NCBI RefSeq assembly: GCF_034259325.1
Contig: NZ_JAXIVS010000009.1
Span: forward strand, 1-64,000
DNA length: 64,000 nt
Origin: Hyalangium ruber
GTDB taxonomy: Bacteria; Myxococcota; Myxococcia; Myxococcales; Myxococcaceae
Direction: 5' to 3'
The notes beneath the pieces were generated by a model. It searched no databases. It was not told the origin of the DNA and saw only the letters and a list, made by a program, of their open reading frames with translations. Positions 34,271 through 44,479 of the stretch are shown one piece after another (the first letter of the stretch is position 1; every line of letters starts with the position of its first letter). The position numbers were made by a program, and so were the translations under genes.

Positions 34271-35296
34271 TCAGTCGCCGATCGACAGGACGATCCGGCC
34301 GTTGATGGCGCCCTTGCGCATGCGCTGGAACACGTCGTTGATGGCCTCCAGCGGCTGGCTCTCGACCGTCGGCTTCACCCGGCCTCCCGCCGCGAGCTCG
34401 AGGGACTCCTGCAGGTCCATGCGGGTGCCCACGATCGAGCCGCGGATGGTGAGGCGCTTGAGGACTACCTCGAAGATGGGGGTGGCGAAGTCGCCCGGAG
34501 GCAGCCCCACCAGAGCGCAGGTGCCGTGCGGGCGTAGCATCCCGATGGACTGGCGGAAGGCCTCGGGCGACACGGCCGTCACCAGCACGCCATGGGCGCC
34601 GCCTACGAGTCGTTGAAGCTCACCGGCCGCGTTCTGGCGCGCATCCACGGCGATCTCCGCGCCGAGCGAGCGGGCCAGGGCGAGCTTCTCCTCGCCGATA
34701 TCGACGGCGGCCACCCGCATGCCCATGGCCTTGGCGTACTGCACCGCCATGTGCCCCAGGCCGCCGATGCCGGAGATGACGACCCACTGCCCGGGGCGGA
34801 CCTCGGTCTCCTTCAGGCCCTTGTAGGTGGTGACGCCCGCACAGAGGATGGGCGCGGCGTCGGCGAAGCTCACGGCGTCGGGGATGTGCCCCACGTGGGA
34901 GGCCTGCGCGAGCGCGTACTGGGCGAAGCCTCCGTTGACCGAGTAGCCGGTGTTCTGCTGCGAGCCGCAGAGCGTCTCCCAGCCGGTGATGCAGTGCTCG
35001 CACGCCCCGCAGGCGCTGTGGAGCCAGGGGATGCCGACGCGGTCCCCCTCCTTGAGCGAGGTGACGCCGGGGCCCAGGGCCGCCACGTAGCCCGTGCCCT
35101 CGTGCCCGGGGATGAAGGGGAGCTTCGGCTTGACCGGCCAGTCCCCCTGCGCCGCGTGCAGGTCGGTGTGGCAGACGCCGCTGGCGATGATTCGCACCAG
35201 GACCTGTCCCGGGCCCGGGGTGGGGGTGGGGACCTCTTCAATCGAGAGCGGCTGGCCAAAGCTCCGGACGACCGCGGCCTTCATGGTGCGTTGCAT
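34271..35296 (-). CDS. adhP: Zinc-dependent alcohol dehydrogenase, AdhP type
   Basis: A 341-residue medium-chain dehydrogenase that interconverts alcohols and aldehydes with NAD. Catalytic zinc ligands lie in SGVCHTDLH (near 40-48) and GHEGTG (near 64). The structural zinc cysteines are in CGACEHC and ETLC (near 94-110). The Rossmann loop [11 protein letters not shown] is near 177. The pattern over its whole length matches E. coli AdhP. The start at 35296 has AAGGGGG eight bases upstream; Met5 is an alternative. It is transcribed alone. Confidence 0.92.
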   Translation of the reverse strand: MQRTMKAAVVRSFGQPLSIEEVPTPTPGPGQVLVRIIASGVCHTDLHAAQGDWPVKPKLPFIPGHEGTGYVAALGPGVTSLKEGDRVGIPWLHSACGACEHCITGWETLCGSQQNTGYSVNGGFAQYALAQASHVGHIPDAVSFADAAPILCAGVTTYKGLKETEVRPGQWVVISGIGGLGHMAVQYAKAMGMRVAAVDIGEEKLALARSLGAEIAVDARQNAAGELQRLVGGAHGVLVTAVSPEAFRQSIGMLRPHGTCALVGLPPGDFATPIFEVVLKRLTIRGSIVGTRMDLQESLELAAGGRVKPTVESQPLEAINDVFQRMRKGAINGRIVLSIGD

Positions 35297-35450
35297 GGCG
35301 GGGACCCCCTTCGTTCAGGTTCCAGGGGGACACCAAAGCAATCACCGCGCCAGGGACGTGGGCCCTGGGCGCGACCGGGAACACCGCCAGCAGGGGCCGC
35401 AGAATCTGCACCGCGCGTGCGCACACCGCAGAAGCTGCACGCGGGAGGCG

Positions 35451-35489
35451 GAAAAAGAAAAAGGGCCCCGGCTTTTGGCCGGGGCCCTT
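35451..35489 (-). terminator. Terminator of the tRNA-Leu gene
   Basis: A perfect 12-base stem (35461-35472 with 35478-35489) closes a five-base loop. In the minus direction it runs into TTTTTCTTTTTC-like sequence (plus-strand A-rich 35452-35460). It begins six bases past the tRNA 3' end. It could also stop transcription entering from the other side. Confidence 0.9.
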
Positions 35490-35495
35490 CTTCAG

Positions 35496-35579
35496 TGCCC
35501 AGGAGAGGACTCGAACCTCCATGCCCTTGCAGGCGCTAGACCCTGAATCTAGTGTGTCTACCAATTCCACCACCTGGGC
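35496..35579 (-). tRNA. tRNA-Leu, anticodon CAG
   Basis: An 84-base class II tRNA. Acceptor strands GCCCAGG and CCTGGGC pair fully. The anticodon arm CTAGA-TTCAGGG-TCTAG shows CAG at the decoding position, a long variable arm pairs GCCTGC-type bases as in leucine tRNAs, and the T-arm is GAGGTTCGAGTCCTC. CCA is not encoded. A promoter and a terminator frame it closely, so it is a single-gene unit. Confidence 0.97.
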
Positions 35580-35605
35580 AGGTGGGGTGCCGCTGTGGGG
35601 GCGGA

Positions 35606-35634
35606 CATATAGGGAACCGCCGCGCCCCCGTCAA
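35606..35634 (-). promoter_or_regulatory. Sigma70-type promoter of tRNA-Leu
   Basis: On the minus strand TTGACG (35629-35634) and TATATG (35606-35611) are separated by exactly 17 bases, about 27 bases before the tRNA 5' end. It lies between the end of the ferredoxin gene and the tRNA. Confidence 0.75.
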
Positions 35635-35655
35635 GCACAACCGACCACTACAACA

Positions 35656-36033
35656 TCACTTCTTCAGCGGCCATTTCCCCTCGGCCTCCAACTGGCGCCG
35701 GAGGACGGGGTTTTCGTCCATATAGGCCGTCAGGGACTCCTCGGTGATCTCCACCTGGATGTCCTCCGGGCCTACCTCTGTCTGGCAGCTGAGCCGGGAG
35801 TAGGGCCGCACGTCGAAGCCCATGTCCAGGCGGTCCATCTCCGCGTCCGACTGCTCGGAGAGTGAATCCAGCCCCCTGCGAATCCACACATGGCAGGTGG
35901 AGCACCCGCACACCCCGCCACAGCTATGTCCCACGTGGGCGCCGCACTGCTCGGCGGCCTCCAGCAGGGTGGTGCCCGGCTTCACCTCCACCGAGGCGTC
36001 GTCCAGCGGGCTCTTGAAGTGGACCTTCGGCAC
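35656..36033 (-). CDS. fdx: ISC-type [2Fe-2S] ferredoxin
   Basis: A 125-residue ferredoxin that supplies electrons during iron-sulfur cluster assembly. The cluster ligands are Cys38, Cys44 and Cys47 in SCGGVCGCSTC, and Cys83 in RLSCQ, with the adrenodoxin-like spacing. An extra Cys42 lies inside the loop. It is the last gene of the isc operon, one base after hscA. The C-terminal tail (LRRQLEAEGKWPLKK) is longer than in E. coli Fdx. Confidence 0.93.
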   Translation of the reverse strand: MPKVHFKSPLDDASVEVKPGTTLLEAAEQCGAHVGHSCGGVCGCSTCHVWIRRGLDSLSEQSDAEMDRLDMGFDVRPYSRLSCQTEVGPEDIQVEITEESLTAYMDENPVLRRQLEAEGKWPLKK

Positions 36034-36034
36034 G

Positions 36035-37878
<1,844 letters not shown>

Positions 37879-37882
<4 letters not shown>

Positions 37883-38508
37883 GTGACCACCTCCTCCTCG
37901 AACTCCTCTACCTGCTCGAGGAAGCGCGTGAAGTAGCGCACCCGTCCCAGGGCGTGCGATGCCTTTTTCACCAGCGCGGTGTCATCCGAGGTGTCCTGCA
38001 GGGCGCGCAGGGCCTCGGCGGCCTCGGTGAGCGCCTCGCGCTGGCGCGCCGTCACGTCCACCGCCATGGCCTGGGCCCGCGTCAGGTCTCGGGACGCCAT
38101 GGCCCCTTCCAGCTCCTCGCGCAGCTCGATCACCTCTTCGAGGAACTCGGCGGGCATGTCCTTCTGCGCGCCCGCGTCCTCGCGGTCCAGATCCACCCCG
38201 TGCAGCTTCAGCAGGTAGAAGGCCCGGCGCGACGGATCCTTGAGCGTCTTGTAGGCCTCGTTGAGGGAGGTGGTCTGCTCCAGCGACAGGCGCCGCTCCT
38301 TGGCGTCCGCCTGGGCGAAGCGGTCCGGGTGGAGCTTGAGCGACAGGTCGCGGAAGCGCTTCTCCATGCCGGGGATGTCGATGTCGTAGGTCGACGGCAG
38401 CTCGAACACGTCGAACAGCGTGGCCCCCGGCTCTCGCGCGGCGATCTTCCCACAGCTGGGACAGAAGGGGCGCCCGCCCGTCTCCTTCTCACAGTTCCAA
38501 CACTTCAC
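37879..38508 (-). CDS. hscB: J-protein co-chaperone HscB with N-terminal zinc-ribbon-like motif
   Basis: A 209-residue J-type co-chaperone that brings IscU to HscA. The GTG start at 38508 is supported by GAGGAG eight bases upstream. Residues 1-21 hold two CxxC pairs (Cys3, Cys6, Cys16, Cys19), which would bind a metal; E. coli HscB lacks them, while human HSC20 has a similar element. The J-domain follows with KLHPDRF (HPD motif near 61-63), and the C-terminal three-helix HscB domain covers about 120-205. Confidence 0.93.
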
Positions 38509-38601
38509 GGTGGACTCCTCGGGCAAAAATGAAAAGGGCTCGGCTACCCGCCGAGCCCCCAGAAATTCACGTACCACGCGCTCTCGGGGGCCTTGCTCAC
38601 C

Positions 38602-39009
38602 TCAGACGGTGAAGCTCTCCCCGCAGCCGCAGGCGGTCTTCACGTTCGGATTCTGGAGCTTGAAGCCCGAGGCCATCAGCCCCTCCTCGAACACCAGCTC
38701 GGTGCCCATGAGGTACAGGTAGCTCTTGGGGTCGACGAAGACGCGCACGCCCTCGCGCTCGAAGATCTTGTCGCGCTCGCGCGGCTTCTCCGCCCACTCC
38801 ATGGCGTACTGCAGGCCCGAGCACCCACCGCCCTTCACGGCGATGCGCAGCCCGGCCTCCGGCGTCTGCCGCTGCTCCAGCAGGGCGCGCAGACGGCTCA
38901 CGGCGCTATCGTGCAGGAGAACGCCCTTGCCCGCCGGCTTACCGGTAGGCAAGGGGGCAGACGCCGCCTGGGGCAGCTGGGTCTGTGGGCTCGTCGTCTG
39001 CTCGCTCAT
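38602..39009 (-). CDS. iscA: A-type iron-sulfur carrier IscA
   Basis: A 135-residue A-type carrier. The three ligand cysteines are in KGGGCSGLQ near 61 and in the C-terminal CGCGESF. The start at 39009 has AGGAGAGG eight bases upstream. Compared with the usual length of about 107 residues, it has an extra Gln/Pro/Ala-rich N-terminal segment of about 28. It lies between iscU and hscB in the operon. Confidence 0.92.
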   Translation of the reverse strand: MSEQTTSPQTQLPQAASAPLPTGKPAGKGVLLHDSAVSRLRALLEQRQTPEAGLRIAVKGGGCSGLQYAMEWAEKPRERDKIFEREGVRVFVDPKSYLYLMGTELVFEEGLMASGFKLQNPNVKTACGCGESFTV

Positions 39010-39047
39010 CACGGCACCTCTCCTGGCCTCTGCTTCCACGCTTCGAC

Positions 39048-39455
39048 TCAGGACGCGGTCGGCTTGACCGAGCGCGCCTCGCGCTTCTTCTTGAAGTCCT
39101 CGATGGCGGCCTTGATGGCGTCCTCGGCCAGCACCGAGCAGTGGATCTTCACCGGAGGCAGCGACAGCTCGCGCGCCACGTCCTTGTTCGACAGGGTCAT
39201 CGCCTGGTCGACCGTCTTGCCCTTCACCCACTCGGTGACGAGCGAGCTGGAGGCGATGGCCGAGCCGCAGCCGAACGTCTTGAACTTGGCGTCCTCGATG
39301 ATGCCCTCGTCGGTGATGCGCAGCTGCAGCCGCATCACGTCGCCGCAGGCGGGCGCGCCCACCAGGCCGGTGCCCACGTTCGGGTCGTTTTTGTCCAACG
39401 TCCCGACATTGCGGGGGTTCTCGTAGTGCTCAATGACCTTGTCGCTGTAAGCCAT
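39048..39455 (-). CDS. iscU: Fe-S scaffold protein IscU
   Basis: A 135-residue scaffold on which clusters are built. The three conserved cysteines are Cys37 (PACGD), Cys63 (FGCGSA) and Cys106 (IHCSV), and the HscA recognition motif LPPVK is at 99-103. The N-terminus MAYSDKVIEHYENPRNVG is canonical. It follows iscS by 53 bases. Confidence 0.95.
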   Translation of the reverse strand: MAYSDKVIEHYENPRNVGTLDKNDPNVGTGLVGAPACGDVMRLQLRITDEGIIEDAKFKTFGCGSAIASSSLVTEWVKGKTVDQAMTLSNKDVARELSLPPVKIHCSVLAEDAIKAAIEDFKKKREARSVKPTAS

Positions 39456-39508
39456 GGGGACTCCTTACCAAATCTTTGAACCGACCTGGGGTGCCGGCAA
39501 CCGGGCTG

Positions 39509-40870
39509 CTAGTGCGCCGTCCACTCGATGCTCTTCAGGTCGATGCCTTCCTTCGCCATTTCGTAGAGCGGGCTCATGTCCCGGAGCTTGCGGACCTTCT
39601 CCACCATGAGGCGGATGACGTAGTCCACCTCTTCCTCGGTATTGAACCTTCCGATGCCGAAGCGGATGGAGCTGTGCGCCATGTCCTCCTCGACGCCGCA
39701 CGCTCGCAAGACGTACGAGGGCTCGAGCGAGGCCGAGGTACACGCGGAGCCGGAAGAGACGGCCACGTCCTTGATGGCCATCATCAGCGCCTCTCCCTCG
39801 ACGTACGAGAAGGAGACGTTGAGGTTGCCTGGCAGCCTGTGCTCCAGGGAGCCGTTCACGATGACCATGTCCAGCTGGTTCATCAGGCCGGTGCGCAGCT
39901 TCTCGCGCAGGCGGAAGATGCGGGCTGACTCCTCGGCCATCTCCTCGCGGGCCAGCTCGGCCGCCTTGCCGAAGCCAACGATGGCCGCCACGTTCAGCGT
40001 GCCCGAGCGCATGCCGCGCTCATGTCCGCCGCCGTCCATCAGCGGGGCGATGCGCACGCGCGGCTTGCGGCGCACGTACAGCGCGCCCACGCCCTTGGGG
40101 CCGTACATCTTGTGAGAGGTGATGGAGACCAGGTCCACACTCATCTCGTCCACGTTGAACGGGAGCTTGCCCAGGCCCTGCACCGCGTCGCAGTGGAACA
40201 GCACGCCGCGCTGGCGGCACAGCTTGCCGATCTCCGCGATGGGCTGCACGGTGCCAATCTCGTTGTTGGCGAACATCACCGACACCAGCACCGTCTTGTC
40301 GGTCATGGCGGCGGCCAGCTTCTCCAGGCTCACCTGGCCGTCCTTCTCCACGTCCAGGTAGGTGACGCGCGCGCCGCCCGTGGGGAGCGCGGCCCACTTC
40401 TGGTACTGGGCGTCCTCTTCAATCCGGTACTTCGCGGCCAGCTCCGGCACGTCCTCGGGGGCCACGTCCCGCTCGGCCAGCTGCGACAGGCGGAGCATCT
40501 TCAGCTCGTCCAGCCGCTCCTGGCGCACGCGCTCCAGGCGCTTGCAGGTGTCCAGCACCGCCTTGTGCTCGGTCTTCAGGGTGATGATGTGGTCACCCTT
40601 GGCCTTGTAGAACTCGATGACGCCCTTGATGGCGAGGTTGTCCGACTCGGTGGCACCCGAGGTGAAGACGATCTCCTTGTCGGACGCGCCGATGAGCTCC
40701 GCCACCTGCTTGCGGGCCTTCTCCACCGCCGCCTCGGCCTTCCAGCCAAAGGCGTGGTTGCGCGAGGCGGCATTGCCGAAGTCCTCGCGCAGGTACGGCA
40801 GCATCGCCTCCAGCACCCGCGGGTCCAGCGGGGTGGTGGCGTGGTTGTCCATGTAGATCGGCAGCTTCAT
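39509..40870 (-). CDS. iscS: Cysteine desulfurase IscS with an internal insertion
   Basis: A 453-residue PLP enzyme that takes sulfur from cysteine for IscU. It shows TEHKAV near 100, the PLP lysine in SHKMYGPKG, and the catalytic cysteine in [10 protein letters not shown]. Compared with the usual 404 residues it has about 50 extra residues at about 114-166, Leu/Glu/Arg-rich, between the TEHKAV helix and the VTYLDV strand. The start at 40870 gives the canonical [14 protein letters not shown]. It is the first gene of the isc operon, which has no iscR at its head. Confidence 0.94.
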   Translation of the reverse strand: MKLPIYMDNHATTPLDPRVLEAMLPYLREDFGNAASRNHAFGWKAEAAVEKARKQVAELIGASDKEIVFTSGATESDNLAIKGVIEFYKAKGDHIITLKTEHKAVLDTCKRLERVRQERLDELKMLRLSQLAERDVAPEDVPELAAKYRIEEDAQYQKWAALPTGGARVTYLDVEKDGQVSLEKLAAAMTDKTVLVSVMFANNEIGTVQPIAEIGKLCRQRGVLFHCDAVQGLGKLPFNVDEMSVDLVSITSHKMYGPKGVGALYVRRKPRVRIAPLMDGGGHERGMRSGTLNVAAIVGFGKAAELAREEMAEESARIFRLREKLRTGLMNQLDMVIVNGSLEHRLPGNLNVSFSYVEGEALMMAIKDVAVSSGSACTSASLEPSYVLRACGVEEDMAHSSIRFGIGRFNTEEEVDYVIRLMVEKVRKLRDMSPLYEMAKEGIDLKSIEWTAH

Positions 40871-40964
40871 CTCGTCAGAACCTTCCCGGAGGACCCGGCG
40901 CATTGCTTTCCCGACACCGGGGGCCCAAGCCGCACGTAGTAGGTCGTACATCTACCCACCAATG

Positions 40965-41008
40965 TGGACCAGGACGGTCAAATATAAAAACAGGTGCCTT
41001 CCGGTCAA
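40965..41008 (-). promoter_or_regulatory. Promoter of the isc operon with a dyad at the start site
   Basis: On the minus strand TTGACC (41003-41008) and TATATT (40981-40986) are 16 bases apart. Immediately downstream, GACC and GGTC form an interrupted dyad with a five-base spacer (40967-40970 and 40976-40979), placed where transcription should begin. The iscS start lies about 100 bases further on. An Rrf2-type regulator such as IscR is the natural candidate, but the dyad does not clearly match a known IscR consensus. Confidence 0.6.
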
Positions 41009-41099
41009 GGGAACATAAGGAGGGGACAGCCCCATCCCGCGCCAAAGCGGGGCCTTCCCCCTCGGCGGCGCGCTGACTTGGGGCAGTCCGCCTGCCCCG

Positions 41100-41154
41100 T
41101 TCCGGAGCGCTCGCTCCGGAATGGCGCGCCCGTTTCCAGTAAGTGCCTGGAAAC
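41100..41154. other. Two perfect inverted repeats upstream of the SPFH gene
   Basis: TTCCGGAGCG at 41100-41109 and its complement at 41112-41121 form a 22-base palindrome with a two-base centre. Ten bases later GTTTCCAG (41132-41139) pairs with CTGGAAAC (41147-41154). Both lie between the isc promoter and the SPFH start, within the 341-base divergent gap. They may be regulator sites or leader hairpins; no T run follows. Confidence 0.5.
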
Positions 41155-41211
41155 ACGTAAAGCGAGACTTGGCCGCTTCTCTGCACTGCGTTTCTCCCGG
41201 AGGGCGAACGC

Positions 41212-42963
41212 ATGAGCGCCAACGAGAAGCAGATCCGGATGAATGGCACCACCCCCGCGGGAAATGGCACCGACACGCGCGTGCAACTGGTGAAGGTGGA
41301 CGGGGGGGCGAGCGGGCAGCGCTACGACGCGGGCTGGCGGGCGGGCAAGCCCGAGGAGGACCCCGAGAAGATGAAGAAGTGGGGCCTGATCACCGCGCGG
41401 CCCAGCGAGTTCCTGATCCACATGCGACGCGGGCGGGTGCGCGAGGTGTCCGGCCAGGGCGCCAGCTGCTTCAAGCTGCCGGGCGACGCGGTGGCCATTG
41501 TCCCCACCAGCGTGCAGCGGCTGCAGTTCACCGCCGACCAGGTGACGAGCGAGAAGGTCGGCGTGCAGGTGACGGGCCTGGCGGTGTACCGGATCGTCGA
41601 TCCGCTGGTGGCGTTCCGGATGCTGAACTTCTCGTTCCCCGAGCGGGCCAGCGAGAAGCTGCAGGAACTGCTGCGGGAGATGTTCGTGGGCGCCGCGCGG
41701 CGGCTGGTGGCCAACCTCTCGGTGGAGGAGTGCCTCACCCGGCGCAAGGAGGGCATCGCCGAGGAGCTGATGCGCGAAATCGCGCCGGTGGTGTCGGGCC
41801 GAGGCCGGCTGGATGACAAGACGGACTCGGGGTGGGGCGTCGTCCTCGACACCATCGAGATCCAGGACGTGCGGGTGCTCTCCTCCACCGTCTTCGAGAA
41901 CATGCAGGCGCGCTACCGCCGGGAGCAGGAGCGGCAGGCTCGTGAGGCGGAGCTGGCCAAGGAGCGCTTCCTGCGGCGCGAGGAGGCGGAGGCCGAGCGT
42001 GCCATCGCCCTGACGAAGCTGGCGGCCGACGAGGAGGTGCGCCACAAGCGGCAGGAGACGGAGGAGCAGGCGCGGCTGGAGGAACTGGCCAGTGAGGAGC
42101 GCGTCTCCGGGGCACGGCTGGCGCAGGAGCGCACGCTGAAGCAGGGGGAGGCGGCCACCGAGCGCGAGGTGACGCTGGCCAAGCTGAACGCGGAGGCTGA
42201 GGTCCGCCAGCGCAAGCAGCAGGCGGATGAGGCGGCCCGACTGGAGCAACTGGCCACCGAGGCGCGTGTGGCGGAGTCCAAGCTGGCGCAGGATCGCACG
42301 CTCAAGCAGGCCCAGGCGGCGGCCGAGCGCGAGCTGGCGCTCAACAAGCTCAACGCGGACCTGGAGCTGCGCCAGCGCAAACTGGAGGCCGAGGAGAAGG
42401 GCAAGCTGGAGCAGCTCGCCGGAGAGGCGCGCCTGGCGGACGCCCGCCTGGCCCACGAGCGAGCGGTGGCCGAGGCGCAGATCGCCCACGAGCGCGCCAT
42501 GGCGGGGGCCCGGGCGGAGGCCGAGCTGGACCGCATCCGCCACGAGCAGGAGGCGGCCTCGGCGCGGCACGAGGCGCAGCTCGAGGCGACGATGCAGGAG
42601 GTGGAGCGCATCAAGGCCCAGGTGCAGGTGGCCCAGGCGCGCCGGGCCATCGCCGAGGCGGAGCTGGCCATCGCCGAGCTGGAGGTGAAGAAGGAGCGCG
42701 TGGCGCAGGAGCTGGAGCTGGGCCGCGCCAAGGAGATGCGCGCCATCGAGAACACGCTGAGCCCGGAGGTCATCCAAATGACGCTGGCGCAGCAGTTGCC
42801 CCAGGTGGCCGCCGCCTTCCAACAGAAGATGGGCGAGGTTCACGTCACGGCGGTGGATGGGGCCAACCCGTTCGGATACATCGCAGCGGCTGTGGAAGGG
42901 GTGATGGGGCTCGCGCGTTCTGCGGGCCTGAAGATCCCCAACCCCGCTCAGCAGCCCCAGTAA
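41212..42963 (+). CDS. SPFH/band-7 protein with three 55-residue coiled-coil repeats
   Basis: A 583-residue protein. Residues about 55-235 form an SPFH (stomatin/prohibitin/flotillin) domain. After it comes a long coiled coil that includes three repeats of exactly 55 residues at 259-313, 314-368 and 369-423, each with AxxERxxxLxKLxAxxExR and ending LAxxRxxxxxx. Fifty-five is five turns of an 11-residue (hendecad) pattern, which suggests a nearly straight coiled coil. There is no N-terminal membrane helix, so membrane association would be by oligomer or lipid. The start at 41212 follows a GGAG site. Function is unknown. Confidence 0.82.
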   Translation: MSANEKQIRMNGTTPAGNGTDTRVQLVKVDGGASGQRYDAGWRAGKPEEDPEKMKKWGLITARPSEFLIHMRRGRVREVSGQGASCFKLPGDAVAIVPTSVQRLQFTADQVTSEKVGVQVTGLAVYRIVDPLVAFRMLNFSFPERASEKLQELLREMFVGAARRLVANLSVEECLTRRKEGIAEELMREIAPVVSGRGRLDDKTDSGWGVVLDTIEIQDVRVLSSTVFENMQARYRREQERQAREAELAKERFLRREEAEAERAIALTKLAADEEVRHKRQETEEQARLEELASEERVSGARLAQERTLKQGEAATEREVTLAKLNAEAEVRQRKQQADEAARLEQLATEARVAESKLAQDRTLKQAQAAAERELALNKLNADLELRQRKLEAEEKGKLEQLAGEARLADARLAHERAVAEAQIAHERAMAGARAEAELDRIRHEQEAASARHEAQLEATMQEVERIKAQVQVAQARRAIAEAELAIAELEVKKERVAQELELGRAKEMRAIENTLSPEVIQMTLAQQLPQVAAAFQQKMGEVHVTAVDGANPFGYIAAAVEGVMGLARSAGLKIPNPAQQPQ

Positions 42964-43020
42964 CCGGCGCCCGGTCGGGCGTATATAAAGGGAGCGGGGT
43001 GGCAACAGGAGGAAGAAGCC

Positions 43021-44430
43021 GTGAAGAAGGTCGGGATTCTCGCCGCGGTGTGCGGCCTTGCCGTGGCGGTCGTTCCCTGGCTCCTACCCACCGGCCCTAG
43101 CGCCGGCTTGGACGCGGCCCGGTTCCTGGAGTCTGGCAGCCTCGCCGTGGGCGCCGCGGTGGTGTTCGCCGGCGGCCTGCTCACGGCGATGACGCCGTGC
43201 GTCTACCCGCTCATCCCCATCACGGTCTCCGTCTTCGGAGCCCGGAAGGCGGAGGGGCGGGGCAAGGCGCTCATGCTCACCTCTTCGTACATCGTCGGTA
43301 TGGGTGTGGTCTTCAGCGCGCTCGGGGTGCTGGCGGCGAAGACGGGGCAGGCGTTCGGGGCGATGTTGGGGCACCCGGGGGTGGTGACGGGGCTTGCGGT
43401 GTTCCTGCTGGTGCTGGCCACCTCGATGTTCGGGGCGTTCGAGCTGGCGCTGCCCGCCAGCATGCAGCAGCGGCTGACCTCGGTGGGCGGCGCGGGCCTG
43501 GCGGGCGCGTTCCTCATGGGCAGCGTCTCGGGCTTCCTGGCGGCGCCCTGCACGGGGCCGGTACTCACGGGCCTGCTGGCCTTCGTGGCGAAGACGGCGA
43601 ACACGGGGCTGGGGGCGGGACTGCTCTTCATCTACGCGCTGGGCATCGGCGTGCCGTTCTTCCTCATTGGCGTGTTCACCGTGCGGCTGCCGCGAGGCGG
43701 CGTGTGGATGGAGTGGGTCAAGAGCGTGCTGGGCATCATCCTGGTGGCGCTGGCCTTCTCGTACCTGAAGGACGCGTTTCCCTGGGCGCGTGAGACGGTG
43801 AAGGGCGTGGCCTCGCAGCTGGGCAGCGTGCCGGGAGCGCTCATCGCCTCGGTGCTCGCCGTGGTGGGCGTGCTCGTGGGCGCGGTCCACCTGTCCTTCA
43901 AGGAGGGCCCGCGACAGTTCGCCTTCAAGGCGCTGGGCGTGGCGCTGGTGGTGTTCGCGCTGGTGGTGCGCGGCGGCGTGCTGGACGCGGGCGCCACGGG
44001 CCAGCTCTGGGTGAAGCTCGGCTGGGCCGAGCCGCCCAAGGCGCCCACCTTCACGTGGCACCACGTCATGCCGGCGAAGCAGGCCACGTTCTCGGCCGAG
44101 GAGTTCGAGAAGGTGCTCGCCAGCGCTCGGGCCGAGGGCCGGCCGGTGATGATCGACTTCTTCGCGGAGTGGTGCGCGGCCTGCAAGGAGCTGGACCGCG
44201 AGACGTACCCGTCGCCTGAGGTCATTGGCGAGTCGGGCCGCTTCCTGAACATCAAGATCGACGCGACGAACAGCGAGGATGCGCTCGACGTGGTGATGGA
44301 GCGCTTCGGCGTGGAGGGCCTGCCCACGGTGGCCTTCATCTCGTCCACTGGAGAGATGCTCAAGGATCCGCGCGTCACCGGCTTCCTGGAGCCGCAGCCG
44401 TTCACCGTGGAGCTCAAGAAGGTTCGCTAG
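43021..44430 (+). CDS. dsbD: Thiol:disulfide interchange protein DsbD, lacking the N-terminal alpha domain
   Basis: A 469-residue inner-membrane reductant carrier. GTG start with GGAGGA upstream. The transmembrane beta domain contains the paired cysteines in TPCVYP (near 59) and APCTGP (near 178). The C-terminal thioredoxin domain has WCAAC with Cys385 and Cys388. The periplasmic DsbD-alpha domain present in E. coli is absent, as in shorter ScsB/CcdA-thioredoxin forms. The gene follows the SPFH gene by 57 bases and probably feeds electrons to periplasmic thioredoxin-like proteins. Confidence 0.9.
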   Translation: MKKVGILAAVCGLAVAVVPWLLPTGPSAGLDAARFLESGSLAVGAAVVFAGGLLTAMTPCVYPLIPITVSVFGARKAEGRGKALMLTSSYIVGMGVVFSALGVLAAKTGQAFGAMLGHPGVVTGLAVFLLVLATSMFGAFELALPASMQQRLTSVGGAGLAGAFLMGSVSGFLAAPCTGPVLTGLLAFVAKTANTGLGAGLLFIYALGIGVPFFLIGVFTVRLPRGGVWMEWVKSVLGIILVALAFSYLKDAFPWARETVKGVASQLGSVPGALIASVLAVVGVLVGAVHLSFKEGPRQFAFKALGVALVVFALVVRGGVLDAGATGQLWVKLGWAEPPKAPTFTWHHVMPAKQATFSAEEFEKVLASARAEGRPVMIDFFAEWCAACKELDRETYPSPEVIGESGRFLNIKIDATNSEDALDVVMERFGVEGLPTVAFISSTGEMLKDPRVTGFLEPQPFTVELKKVR

Positions 44431-44431
44431 G

Positions 44432-44460
44432 GGCGCACACCGCCGTCAGGGATGTGCGCC
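44432..44460. terminator. Hairpin between convergent dsbD and vWA genes
   Basis: GGCGCACA (44432-44439) pairs perfectly with TGTGCGCC (44453-44460). It lies one base after the dsbD stop and about 20 bases from the stop of the convergent gene, the place for a shared transcription stop. No T run follows on either strand, so it may act only weakly. Confidence 0.5.
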
Positions 44461-44479
44461 GGTCCCGCGTGCTGTTTCG

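Noticed and set aside
41104-41117. The AGCGCT core in the SPFH upstream palindrome as another LacI-type operator
   Set aside because: The fixed outer TG and CA of the pattern are missing, so only the central hexamer is shared.
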